Origin: Halomonas stenophila
GTDB lineage: Bacteria > Pseudomonadota > Gammaproteobacteria > Pseudomonadales > Halomonadaceae
NCBI RefSeq assembly: GCF_014192275.1
Contig: NZ_JACHXR010000010.1
Span: forward strand, 1-64,000
Length of the DNA stretch: 64,000 bases
Direction: 5' to 3'
In this document: one piece after another, positions 55,513-64,000 of the stretch
How positions within the stretch are numbered: the first letter of the stretch is position 1
How the letters are laid out: each line of letters starts with the position of its first letter
The notes under the pieces: model-generated
Databases searched by the model: none
What the model saw: only the letters and a program-made list of their open reading frames with translations
Told to the model about the DNA's origin: nothing
Program-made: the position numbers and the translations under genes

Positions 55513-56346
55513 ATGCCCCGTACCGCCTTCTTCATCTCCGACGGCACCGGCATCACCGCCGAGAGCCTGGGCCGCAGCCTGCTGGCCCAGTTCGAGAACG
55601 TCGATATCCGCATGCTCACCAAGCCCTATATCGACAGCATCGAGAAGGCCAGGGGGCTGGTCGAGATCATCGAGGGCGCGGCGGTCAAGGACGGCGAGCA
55701 GCCGATCATCATCGACACCATCGTCGACCAGGACGTGCGCAACGTGATCCGCGATGCGCCGGGCTTCAAGGTGGACATCTTCTCCACCTTCCTCAAGCCC
55801 CTGGAGCAGGAGCTGGCCACCCACTCCTCCTACAGCGTGGGGCGGACCCACGCCATCGGCAGCGATGACGTCTACATGGACCGTATCCACTCGGTGCATT
55901 TCGCCCTGGACAACGACGACGGGGCCCGCACCCACCAGTACGACAAGGCCGACGTCATCCTGGTGGGCGTGTCGCGCTGCGGCAAGACCCCCTCCTCGCT
56001 CTACCTGGCGCTGCAGTTCGGCATCCGTGCCGCCAACTACCCGCTTACCGAGGACGACCAGGACGAGGACGGCAACCTCAAGCTGCCCAAGGCGCTGGAA
56101 CCCTACCGCCACAAGCTGTTCGGCCTGACCATCGATCCGCGGCGGCTGGCGGCGATCCGCCACGAGCGGCGCCCCAACAGCCGCTACAGTTCCATCGACC
56201 AGTGCGTACAGGAGGTCCAGCAGGCCGAGGCCCTCTACCGGCGCATGCATATCCCCTTCATCGATACCACGCGCTTCTCGGTGGAGGAGATCTCCACCCG
56301 GATGATCGCCGAGACCGGCATCAATCGGCGCTTCTCGCCGCGCTAA
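55513..56346 (+). CDS. ppsR: PEP synthase regulatory protein (kinase/pyrophosphorylase)
   Basis: A 277-residue bifunctional enzyme that switches PEP synthase off by ADP-dependent threonine phosphorylation and on by pyrophosphorolysis. It opens with [20 protein letters not shown] and has a P-loop [11 protein letters not shown] near residue 152, both characteristic of the PSRP family. The ATG at 55513 is used; the frame extends upstream but without homology. Ends three bases from the convergent CoA-transferase gene. Its substrate enzyme PpsA is encoded on the other side of the shared spacer. Confidence 0.95.
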   Translation: MPRTAFFISDGTGITAESLGRSLLAQFENVDIRMLTKPYIDSIEKARGLVEIIEGAAVKDGEQPIIIDTIVDQDVRNVIRDAPGFKVDIFSTFLKPLEQELATHSSYSVGRTHAIGSDDVYMDRIHSVHFALDNDDGARTHQYDKADVILVGVSRCGKTPSSLYLALQFGIRAANYPLTEDDQDEDGNLKLPKALEPYRHKLFGLTIDPRRLAAIRHERRPNSRYSSIDQCVQEVQQAEALYRRMHIPFIDTTRFSVEEISTRMIAETGINRRFSPR

Positions 56347-56349
56347 CCC

Positions 56350-57555
56350 TTACCTCACCACCCCGGCCCTTCTGAGCCGGGCGATATCGTCCGCGGACAG
56401 GCCCAGCTCGGCCAGCACCGCATCGCTGCCCTGCCCGAGGCCGGGCGGCGGGAGCTCGCTGGTGACGCTGTCGCCATCGAAGCGCAGGGGGTTGGCCACC
56501 TGGGGGATGCGCCGCTCCCCGTCCGTCACCTCCCGGCACAGGCCACGGTGGCGTACCTGGGGATCGGCGAAGACCTCGGTGAGGGTGTTGATGGGGCCGG
56601 CGGGAATGCCCCTCGCCTCGAGTTCGGTGAGCCAGGCATCCCGCTCGCCGGCCAGCAAGGCCTCGGCGATCCTCGGCACCAGCACCTCGCGGTTGCCGAC
56701 CCGCGCGGCATTGGTGGCAAAGGCCGGGTCCTCGGCCCAGTCGGGATGACCGAGCAGGTCCGCGAGTCGCGCGAACTGGGTATCGTTGCCCACGGTCAGC
56801 ACCAGATGCCCGTCGGCACAGGCGAAGGCCTGATAGGGCACGATATTGGGGTGGGCATTGCCGTGGCGGTGGGGATCCTGCCCGGTGACCAGGGCATTGA
56901 GCGCCTGGTTGGCCAGGGTGGCCAGCTGGACGTCGAGCAGCGCCACGTCGATGTGGCGCCCCCGGCCGGTGCGGCGACGCTCGTGCAGTGCGGCCAGCAC
57001 CCCGATGGTCGCATAGAGCCCGGTCATCACGTCGGTGATCGCCACGCCGGTCTTCATGGGCATGCCGTCGGACTCGCCGGTCAGGCTCATCAGCCCCCCC
57101 ATGGCCTGGATCATGAAGTCGTAGCCGGCGCGATGGGCATAGGGGCCGTCCTGGCCGAAACCGGTGATGGAGCAGGCAATCAGCCGCGGATTGCGCTCGC
57201 GCAGGCGCGCCGGGTCGAGGCCGTAGCGGGCCAGGCCACCGACCTTGAAGTTCTCGAGCAGCACGTCGGCCCCGGCGGCCAGTTCACGCACCAGCGCCTG
57301 GCCGTCCGGGGTGGCGATATCCACGGCCAGCGACTGCTTGCCGCGGTTGGCGCAGAGGTAGTAGGCCGCCTGGCGCTCGGCGGCGTGCTCACCGTCCAGC
57401 CAGGGCGGCCCCCAGCCCCGGGTGTCGTCGCCCCGCTCGGGATGCTCGATCTTGATCACCCGGGCGCCCAGGTCGGCCAGCAGTTGGCCGGCCCAGGGGC
57501 CGGCCAGTACCCGCGACATGTCCAGCACCACCACGCCGTCCAGTGGTCCACTCAT
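56350..57555 (-). CDS. CaiB/BaiF (class III) CoA transferase, probably for glutarate
   Basis: A 401-residue CoA transferase. The start MSGPLDGVVVLDMSRVLAGP and LLADLGARVIKIEHPERGDD are typical of the family; the catalytic aspartate is probably in AITDVMTGLYA. Its neighbour upstream on the same strand is glutaryl-CoA dehydrogenase, matching the gcdH-gcdG arrangement in Pseudomonas, so activation of glutarate is likely. The ATG at 57555 has GAGGAG at six bases; the frame continues upstream into repeat copy 3, which is not coding. Other dicarboxylic acids are possible substrates. Confidence 0.88.
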   Translation of the reverse strand: MSGPLDGVVVLDMSRVLAGPWAGQLLADLGARVIKIEHPERGDDTRGWGPPWLDGEHAAERQAAYYLCANRGKQSLAVDIATPDGQALVRELAAGADVLLENFKVGGLARYGLDPARLRERNPRLIACSITGFGQDGPYAHRAGYDFMIQAMGGLMSLTGESDGMPMKTGVAITDVMTGLYATIGVLAALHERRRTGRGRHIDVALLDVQLATLANQALNALVTGQDPHRHGNAHPNIVPYQAFACADGHLVLTVGNDTQFARLADLLGHPDWAEDPAFATNAARVGNREVLVPRIAEALLAGERDAWLTELEARGIPAGPINTLTEVFADPQVRHRGLCREVTDGERRIPQVANPLRFDGDSVTSELPPPGLGQGSDAVLAELGLSADDIARLRRAGVVR

Positions 57556-57569
57556 CTTGACTCCTCGCT

Positions 57570-57812
57570 CACTCGGGGCTGATTCGGCGACAAGCCCCGA
57601 AGTGTCGGACCATCGAGGAGGCGCTGTGAATATCTCCCTGTACGCTACCGACGCCCTGCTGCGCTCTCGCGTCCTGCTCCGCTTGCAGGGCCGGTGCTGG
57701 CCATCCCTGGCCAGCCCGTTCGGAGGAGTCCTCCTCACCCATGGCGTAGGACCTCCTCTTCGGCCTGTCCCCAGCGCCCCTCGTTAGAAATGTCTTTGCA
57801 ACTCCGATGAGG
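57570..57812 (-). repeat. Dispersed structured repeat, copy 3 (long form)
   Basis: A long-form copy reading on the minus strand, about 243 bp; ends are less exact than in copies 2 and 4. Its left terminal repeat is degenerate (57799-57812) and the right one is lost beside the CoA-transferase start. Stem P3 (minus strand) pairs CAGGCC (57762-57767) with GGCTTG (57591-57596), kept by one G-U pair; P4 pairs 57752-57758 with 57615-57621. It contains the extra hairpins of the long form, including TGGCCAGGGATGGCCA. It fills the space between gcdH and the CoA-transferase gene. Confidence 0.88.
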
Positions 57813-57816
57813 CAAT

Positions 57817-58998
<1,182 letters not shown>

Positions 58999-59017
58999 GG
59001 TGGCGCTCCTATAAATT

Positions 59018-59040
59018 TCTACATTTCGTATAAATGTAGA
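59018..59040 (-). promoter_or_regulatory. Inverted-repeat operator upstream of gcdH
   Basis: TCTACATTT (59018-59026) and AAATGTAGA (59032-59040) are perfect inverted arms with a 5-base spacer, 20-42 bases before the gcdH start. The AT-rich stretch TTTATA toward the gene could be a -10 element. The regulator is not known; no copy occurs at the neighbouring genes. Confidence 0.6.
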
Positions 59041-59089
59041 CCAAAAGCGCGCGATTGCCAAGCCCGGATCCCCCTGCGGCGTCAGGGGA

Positions 59090-59992
59090 TCACTGCCCCT
59101 CCCCCGCCCGGTAGAGGGTCTGGATGCTCGAGAAATCCAGCCCACCGTTGCCCTGGGCGCTGTGCAGGGCGAAGAGGTTACGCGCCTGGGAGCCCATGGG
59201 CACGCTGGCCCTGGCCTTGAGCGCCAGCTCCCAGGCCAGGCCCAGGTCCTTGGCCATCAGGTCGGTGAGAAAGCCCCCCTGATAGCCCCGGGAGGCCGCC
59301 GAGCCCTCCATCACCCCCGGCCAGGGATTGTAGACGTTGAGCGCCCAGTTGCCGCCGCTGCTCTGCTTCATGATCTCGGAGAGCACCGCCGGGTCCAGGC
59401 CGTTCTTGACGCCCAGGGACAGCGCCTCGGCAGTGCCGCTCATCAGGATGCCGAGCAGCATGTTGTTGCAGATCTTGGCCACCTGGCCGGCACCGATCTC
59501 GCCGGCATGGAAGATGTTCTTGCCCATGCCCTCGAGCACCGGTTTCGCCTTCTCGAAACCGGCTTCCTCGCCGCCGACGATGAAGGTCAGGGTGCCGGCC
59601 TTGGCCCCGCCGACCCCGCCGGAGACCGGCGCGTCCAGGTAGGTCAGGCCGCGCTCGGTAGCGGCGGCGCCCACCAGCCGGGCATCGTCCGGGGAGATGG
59701 TCGAGGCCTCGATGATCAGCGGCTCGTGGCCCAGGGCGTCGAGCAGGCCGCCCTGGCCGTCGCGGCCCAGGTAGAGGCCGCGCACATGGACGCCGGCGGG
59801 CAGCATGGAGATGACCACCTCGGCGTCGCGGCAGGCCGCGGCGGCGCTCTCGCCGCGCCGCGCGCCCTGCCCCTCGAGGTCCGCCATGGCGGCCTCGACC
59901 AGGTCGAAGACGCAGAGGTCATGCCCCGCGCCCAGGAGGTTGGCGGCCATGGGCGCGCCCATGTTGCCGAGTCCGATGAATGCGATCTTCAT
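59090..59992 (-). CDS. mmsB: 3-hydroxyisobutyrate dehydrogenase
   Basis: NAD-dependent oxidation of 3-hydroxyisobutyrate to methylmalonate semialdehyde in valine breakdown; 300 residues. Rossmann start [37 protein letters not shown] substrate loop, [16 protein letters not shown] with the catalytic lysine, and the end [20 protein letters not shown] are typical. AAGGAG precedes the ATG. Same strand as gcdH but separated by 91 bases and the gcdH operator. Repeat copy 4 is immediately upstream. Confidence 0.93.
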   Translation of the reverse strand: MKIAFIGLGNMGAPMAANLLGAGHDLCVFDLVEAAMADLEGQGARRGESAAAACRDAEVVISMLPAGVHVRGLYLGRDGQGGLLDALGHEPLIIEASTISPDDARLVGAAATERGLTYLDAPVSGGVGGAKAGTLTFIVGGEEAGFEKAKPVLEGMGKNIFHAGEIGAGQVAKICNNMLLGILMSGTAEALSLGVKNGLDPAVLSEIMKQSSGGNWALNVYNPWPGVMEGSAASRGYQGGFLTDLMAKDLGLAWELALKARASVPMGSQARNLFALHSAQGNGGLDFSSIQTLYRAGEGQ

Positions 59993-60047
59993 GGCGTTGC
60001 TCCTTGGTGTCTTGTGAGTTGTAGCAGAGAGTGAGAGCCAGACCCCA

Positions 60048-60309
60048 CAGGGCTATCGCAGTTGAGTCTGACGAGGGGCGCCGGGGACAAGCCGAAGAGG
60101 AGGTCCTACGCCAGGGGTGAGGAGGATTCCTCCGAACGGGCTGGCCACGGATGGCCAGCACCGGTCCTGCAAGCGGAGCAGGATGCGAGAGCGCCGCAGG
60201 GCGTCGGTAGCGCCCAGGGAGGGGTTCACAGCGCCTCCTCGATGGTCCGACACTTCGGGGCTTGTCGACGGATCAGCCCCGAGAGATACCGCTATCTGCG
60301 ATAGCCCTG
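60048..60309 (+). repeat. Dispersed structured repeat, copy 4 (long form, complete)
   Basis: The best-preserved long copy, 262 bp, with perfect 14-bp terminal inverted repeats CAGGGCTATCGCAG (60048-60061) and CTGCGATAGCCCTG (60296-60309). Stem P3 pairs CAAGCC (60088-60093) with GGCTTG (60259-60264), a compensatory change relative to copy 2; P4 pairs GAGGAGG (60097-60103) with CCTCCTC (60234-60240). The long form adds hairpins such as TGGCCACGGATGGCCA and CCTGCAAGCGGAGCAGG, and CCGACACTTCGG on the other arm. It lies between mmsB and the hydrolase gene, antisense to both. No clear flanking direct repeat. Confidence 0.92.
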
Positions 60310-60319
60310 ACGGTCCCGA

Positions 60320-61474
60320 TCAGCCTACACGGTGGCCCACCCCCAGATCCCTCAAGGGGTGCTTCTCGTCGCTCCAGGGCGAGGTCATCAGCGCCTGGAT
60401 GTCCGCTTCCGGGACGCTGGCCACGTCGACGTGGCTCCAGCGCGGCTGCTTGTCCTTGTCGATCAGCAGCGCCCGCACCCCCTCGGGGAAATCCCCCTGC
60501 CGGCAGCACTGCACCGACAGCCCGAGCTCGTCGCGGAAGGCATCGGCCAGGCCGCTGTGGCGATGGCGCTCGAGCATCCGCCACACCAGGTGGGCGCTCA
60601 TTGGGCAGCCGACCTCGAGGCGTGCCCGGTTGGCGGCGAGCCAGGGATCGTCGCGGGTATCGGCGAGGATGCGCGACACGGCATCGGCGGCCCCCGTCTC
60701 CCCCACCAGCGACTGCAGATGGTCACGCTGCGACCAGACCTGCCCCTCGGGCGCCTGGTCGCGGGCCTCGAAGCGATCGAGCACCGTCTCCACCGCCAGT
60801 CGGCGGGCCGCACTCCCCTGGTCGCCGTAGTCGGCCTCGGCCAGGGCACCGAGCAGGTCGTCCCGGCGGCCGCGGGGGATGAGGCGGTCGGCCAGGCCCA
60901 GGTCCAGGGCATCCCGGGCATTGAGTTGGGCACCGGTCAGCCCCAGGTAGGCCCCCAGGCCGGGCGGCATGCGCCCCAGGAACCAGCTGGCCCCGATGTC
61001 CGGGTAGAGGCCGATGGTGATCTCCGGCATGGCGATGCGCGTCGTCTCGGTGACCAGCCGCTGGAAACCACCGGCCATCAGGCCCAGCCCGCCGCCCATC
61101 ACGATGCCGTCGCCCCACACCAGGATCGGCTTGGGATAGGTATGGATGCGATGGTCGAGACGGTACTCGGCCGTGAAGTAGGTCTCGGCGAAGAGGCCGT
61201 CACGCTCGGCGACGTGGGTGTCGTCCTGCTCGGCGAGGGAACGGTACAGCGCCACCACGTCGCCGCCGGCACAGAAGGCCTTGTCGCCCGCCCCCTCCAG
61301 CCAGACCGCGACCACGCTGCGGTCCACCGCCCAGGTGTCGAGCTTGGCCTCGAGGCGCTGGATCATTTCCAGCGACAGGGCGTTGAGGGCCTTCGGCGCG
61401 TTGAGCCTGGCCACGCCGACGCGGCCGCCGCCGCGGGTCGGTAGTTCGTCGAAGCAAACCGCGAGGTCCGACAT
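60320..61474 (-). CDS. 3-hydroxyisobutyryl-CoA hydrolase (enoyl-CoA hydratase superfamily)
   Basis: Releases 3-hydroxyisobutyrate from its CoA ester in valine catabolism, the step before MmsB; 384 residues, longer than simple enoyl-CoA hydratases. The crotonase fold is clear: LNAPKALNALSLEMI, KAFCAGGDVVALY, GIVMGGGLGLMAGG oxyanion region, and MPEITIGLYPDIGASWFLGR with the catalytic Glu/Asp of this subgroup. The C-terminal part has the family FREGVRALLIDKDKQPRW-like segment (here FPEGVRALLIDKDKQPRW). Between repeat copy 4 and the isobutyryl-CoA dehydrogenase gene; gap to the latter 22 bases. Confidence 0.9.
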   Translation of the reverse strand: MSDLAVCFDELPTRGGGRVGVARLNAPKALNALSLEMIQRLEAKLDTWAVDRSVVAVWLEGAGDKAFCAGGDVVALYRSLAEQDDTHVAERDGLFAETYFTAEYRLDHRIHTYPKPILVWGDGIVMGGGLGLMAGGFQRLVTETTRIAMPEITIGLYPDIGASWFLGRMPPGLGAYLGLTGAQLNARDALDLGLADRLIPRGRRDDLLGALAEADYGDQGSAARRLAVETVLDRFEARDQAPEGQVWSQRDHLQSLVGETGAADAVSRILADTRDDPWLAANRARLEVGCPMSAHLVWRMLERHRHSGLADAFRDELGLSVQCCRQGDFPEGVRALLIDKDKQPRWSHVDVASVPEADIQALMTSPWSDEKHPLRDLGVGHRVG

Positions 61475-61496
61475 CGATGTCCCTCCTGGTGTCCGG

Positions 61497-62663
61497 TTAC
61501 TGAAGCGATTCGATGACGCCGTCGGCCAGCAGCCGGCGGGCGACGATCAGCCGCATGATCTCGTTGGTGCCCTCGAGGATCTGGTGCACGCGGGTGTCGC
61601 GGACCAGGCGTTCGAGGGGATATTCGCGGATATAACCATAGCCGCCGTGCAGCTGCAGGGCCTCGTTGCAGACATTGAAGCCCATGTCGGTGGCGAAGCG
61701 CTTGGCCATGGCGCAGTGGGCGGTGGCCTCCGGGTCGCCCTGGTCGAGCCGCCAGGCGGCGTGGCGCACCATCAGCCGGGCGGCGGTCAGCTCGCTGGCC
61801 ATGTCGGCGAGCTTGAACTGCAGGGCCTGGAAGCTCGACAGTTCGCGCCCGAACTGCCTGCGCTCGGCCAGGTAGTCCCGGGACAGGGTCAGCGCCTGCT
61901 GGGCGGCCCCCAGCGAGCAGCTGGCGATGTTCAGGCGCCCGCCGTCGAGGCCCTTCATGGCGAACTTGAAGCCCTCGCCCTCGGCGCCCAGGCGGTGGCT
62001 CATCGGCACCCGCACGCCGTCGAAGCTGATCAGGCAGGTCGGCTGGCTCTTCCAGCCCATCTTCTCTTCCTTCTTGCCGACCTCGACGCCCGCGGCATCG
62101 GCCGGCACCAGGATCGCCGAGACGCCGGCGGCGCCGCTGTCGGGGGCGCCGGTGCGCGCCATCACCACCAGCACGTCCGTGGCCCCGGCACCGGAGATGA
62201 ACATCTTCGAGCCGCTGATGACGTACTCGTCACCCTCGCGCACCGCCTTGGTCTTGAGGTTGGCAGCATCCGAGCCGGCTCCCGGCTCCGTCAGGCAGTA
62301 GGACCCCAGCGCCTCACCGGCTATCATGGCCGGGACATAGCGCTCGCACAGGGCATCGTCCCCCCAGCTGGCCACCATCCAGGTGACCATGTTGTGAATG
62401 GTCAGGTAGGCGGTGGTGGAGATGCAGCCCTGGGCGAGCTGCTCGAAGATCAGCGAGGCGTCCAGTCGCGACAGCCCCAGGCCCCCGCGCTCCTCGGGAG
62501 TATAGATGCCGAGGAAGCCCGCCTCGCCGGCGCGGCGGATGACGTCCACCGGAAAGTGGCTGCGCGCATCCCAGTCCGCGGCATGCTCGGCCAGCTCGGC
62601 CCGGGCGAAATCGGCGGCGGCAGCGGCCAGCGCCTTCTGATCGTCGGTCAGCGCAAAATCCAT
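61497..62663 (-). CDS. Isobutyryl-CoA dehydrogenase-like acyl-CoA dehydrogenase
   Basis: Flavin-dependent dehydrogenase of 388 residues, likely oxidising isobutyryl-CoA to methacrylyl-CoA in valine breakdown. SYCLTEPGAGSDAANLKTKA, GLDGGRLNIASCSLGAAQ, LHGGYGYIREYPLERLVRD and QILEGTNEIMRLIVAR are typical, with the catalytic glutamate near 364. The neighbours (hydrolase, mmsB) support the valine role over other short-chain substrates. The ATG at 62663 has GAGG about six bases before; upstream sequence to 62765 is not coding. Divergent from the MerR regulator; a LiuR-type palindrome is in between. Confidence 0.88.
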   Translation of the reverse strand: MDFALTDDQKALAAAAADFARAELAEHAADWDARSHFPVDVIRRAGEAGFLGIYTPEERGGLGLSRLDASLIFEQLAQGCISTTAYLTIHNMVTWMVASWGDDALCERYVPAMIAGEALGSYCLTEPGAGSDAANLKTKAVREGDEYVISGSKMFISGAGATDVLVVMARTGAPDSGAAGVSAILVPADAAGVEVGKKEEKMGWKSQPTCLISFDGVRVPMSHRLGAEGEGFKFAMKGLDGGRLNIASCSLGAAQQALTLSRDYLAERRQFGRELSSFQALQFKLADMASELTAARLMVRHAAWRLDQGDPEATAHCAMAKRFATDMGFNVCNEALQLHGGYGYIREYPLERLVRDTRVHQILEGTNEIMRLIVARRLLADGVIESLQ

Positions 62664-62815
62664 GGGAACCTCTCTTCGAACGGCAATGGGGTGTGGATGG
62701 CATCGGCGCCCTGCCCGGCGGGGCCGTCGCAGCGATGGACGCCCGCTCCGCTGGCTGGACACCAACCTAGCACTTGCTCGGTTTATCCCATATCACCCCA
62801 TGGTCGAACAAGCAC

Positions 62816-62831
62816 TTTACGTTAACGTAAA
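62816..62831. promoter_or_regulatory. LiuR-type palindromic operator
   Basis: TTTACGTTAACGTAAA is a perfect 16-bp palindrome, of the form I recall for LiuR, the MerR regulator of branched-chain amino acid catabolism. It lies in the divergent spacer of the dehydrogenase and the merR gene, so it may control both. A 9-bp hairpin (arms 62831-62839 and 62849-62857) overlaps its edge and would lie in the merR leader. Confidence 0.7.
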
Positions 62832-62897
62832 CCTCGTCTAGGGTTTCCAGACGAGGTGGGAAACCGCCGGCGGACCACCCGGCTACAGGACAACGCC

Positions 62898-63341
62898 ATG
62901 AGTCGATCGTCACCCCAGGCCCCCGACGCCCAGACGGACACCCTGCCCCGGCAGCAGCGTACCTACAGCATCGGCGAACTGGCGCGAATGTTCGAGGTCA
63001 CGCCTCGCACCATTCGCTTCTATGAGCAGGAGGGGCTGTTGGCCCCGACCCGCCAGGGCCAGAAACGCATCTATCGGGAAAAGGATCGGGTGCGGCTGAA
63101 ACTCACCCTGCGCGGCAAGCGGCTGGGATTCTCGCTGGCCGAGATCCGCGAGGTGGTGATGATGTATGACGCCATGCCCGACGGCAACGCCCGCCAGCTC
63201 AAGCGGCTGCTGGAGATCCTCGCCGACAAGCGGGCCAACCTCGAGCGTCAGCTGGAGGATATCCGCCTGATGCGCATGGAGATCGATGACGTGGACCAGC
63301 GGGCACGAGAGGTGCTGCGCCAGCTGGGAGACGATGTGTAG
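62898..63341 (+). CDS. MerR-family regulator, LiuR-like
   Basis: A 147-residue DNA-binding regulator. The MerR winged helix is at about 25-95: RTYSIGELARMFEVTPRTIR, FYEQEGLLAPTRQGQKRIY, RLKLTLRGKRLGFSLAEIRE. A C-terminal coiled coil (KRLLEILADKRANLERQLED) would drive dimerisation. There are no metal-binding cysteines, as expected for the LiuR/acyl-CoA-responsive branch. Start at the ATG at 62898; an in-frame earlier start at 62856 is weak. Its likely operator is the palindrome at 62816-62831. It probably controls branched-chain amino acid genes. Confidence 0.87.
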   Translation: MSRSSPQAPDAQTDTLPRQQRTYSIGELARMFEVTPRTIRFYEQEGLLAPTRQGQKRIYREKDRVRLKLTLRGKRLGFSLAEIREVVMMYDAMPDGNARQLKRLLEILADKRANLERQLEDIRLMRMEIDDVDQRAREVLRQLGDDV

Positions 63342-63411
63342 CCGGGCCATGGCCGCCGCGTGAGTTTCCCGGTGCCCGACGCTTTCACGCCACAACAAGA
63401 CGAGAGCCACC

Positions 63412-64000
63412 ATGCCACGCCAAACCCCTCAGATCAGCTATGTGAGCGGCATCAGCGATACCCCCTTGAAGGGCCAGACCATCGGCGACTGTTTCGACGC
63501 CACCGTCGAGCGCTTCCCCGAGCAGGATGCCCTGATCAGCCGCCATCAGGGGCTGCGCTACAGCTGGCAGCAGCTCCAGCAGGCCGTCGACCAGGCGGCC
63601 CGGGGCCTGCTGGCCCTGGGCGTCGCCAAGGGCGACCGGGTGGGCATCTGGTCCCCCAACTGCGCCGAGTGGACCATCACCCAGTTCGCCACGGCCAAGG
63701 TCGGCGCCATCCTGGTCAACATCAATCCCAGCTATCGCACCCATGAGCTGGAGTACGCCCTCAAGCAGTCCGCTACCTCCACGCTGATCCTGCAGGGGAG
63801 CTTCAAGACCTCCGACTACGTGGCCACGCTGGCAGAGCTGGTGCCGGAGCTCCGGGAAGCGCAGGCCCCCGAGCTGCGCGACGGCTCCCCGGACGGCCTC
63901 GCCAGCGCCCGCCTGCCGGAGCTCAAGCGGGTGATCTGCCTCGACGAGGAACGGGCGCTCCCCGGCATGCACAGCTGGAGTGGCCTGCTGGCGCATGCCG
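63412..64000 (+). CDS. AMP-binding acyl-CoA synthetase, 5' part
   Basis: The first 196 residues of an acyl-CoA ligase; the gene runs off the right edge. It starts MPRQTPQISYVSGISDTPLK and has family segments QDALISRHQGLRYSWQQLQQ, ALGVAKGDRVGIWSPNCAEW and AKVGAILVNINPSYRTHELE. The ATP-binding TSGTTG-type loop is not yet reached. This matches the medium/long-chain AMP-dependent ligases found near LiuR-regulated genes, so activation of a branched or medium-chain acid is likely. Start supported by position, 70 bases after the MerR gene. Confidence 0.88.
   Translation, partial: MPRQTPQISYVSGISDTPLKGQTIGDCFDATVERFPEQDALISRHQGLRYSWQQLQQAVDQAARGLLALGVAKGDRVGIWSPNCAEWTITQFATAKVGAILVNINPSYRTHELEYALKQSATSTLILQGSFKTSDYVATLAELVPELREAQAPELRDGSPDGLASARLPELKRVICLDEERALPGMHSWSGLLAHA

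Noticed and set aside
57556-57738. N-terminal extension of the CoA transferase to 57738
   Set aside because: It translates repeat copy 3, and a good GAGGAG site precedes the ATG at 57555.

Overview
The window is high-GC chromosomal DNA with densely packed, operon-rich gammaproteobacterial genes. The gene set (HrpB, RutR with xanthine dehydrogenase, DUF2789, MiaE, AcnB, PpsA/PpsR, a LiuR-type MerR regulator) and the base composition suggest Halomonadaceae or a close relative. That is an inference, since no rRNA or marker search was possible. No tRNA, rRNA, CRISPR array or intact phage is visible.

Layout. 1-3260: the most accessory-looking part, less GC-rich than the rest. It holds the 3' part of a repeat-rich secreted or surface protein whose end is replaced by foreign-looking sequence, and a divergent LuxR-type regulator. 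3390-5831: helicase hrpB. 6008-15473: a purine block with an NCS2 permease, rutR, xdhABC, guanine deaminase and an adenine deaminase. It carries two near-consensus RutR operators, one inside a recognisable promoter ahead of xdhA. 15500-21330: cytochrome bd genes cydABDC, with an unusual cydD start. 21589-26298: a Na+/Ca2+ exchanger and pqiABC. 26441-31994: DEAD-box helicase, two unknown genes, MFS permease, asparaginase, DUF2789, SRPBCC protein. 32100-36395: tRNA modification genes trhP and queC-queE-queD, plus a YkgJ-like protein. 36489-41517: a 1299-residue BTAD/ATPase/TPR regulator with a dead nucleotide-cyclase-like domain, miaE and a DUF1289 gene. 41754-50317: acnB with a strong promoter and a perfect 20-bp leader hairpin, rraA, GDPD, ggt, a small membrane protein and a Usp protein. 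50304-56346: Lon-like protease and divergent ppsA/ppsR. 56350-64000: acyl-CoA catabolism (CaiB-type CoA transferase with glutaryl-CoA dehydrogenase; valine genes mmsB, hydroxyisobutyryl-CoA hydrolase and isobutyryl-CoA dehydrogenase; LiuR-type regulator with its palindromic operator; an acyl-CoA ligase cut by the right edge).

The main non-gene discovery is a family of four dispersed intergenic elements (33672-33822, 44486-44651, 57570-57812 reversed, 60048-60309). They have 14-bp terminal inverted repeats in the best copies, one copy is flanked by a 12-nt direct repeat, and the interior folds into a long branched hairpin. Two stems are kept by paired compensatory changes between copies, which points to a structured, once-mobile RNA-forming element. 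It occurs in short (about 150-165 bp) and long (about 240-260 bp) forms, and two long copies in inverted orientation flank gcdH-mmsB.
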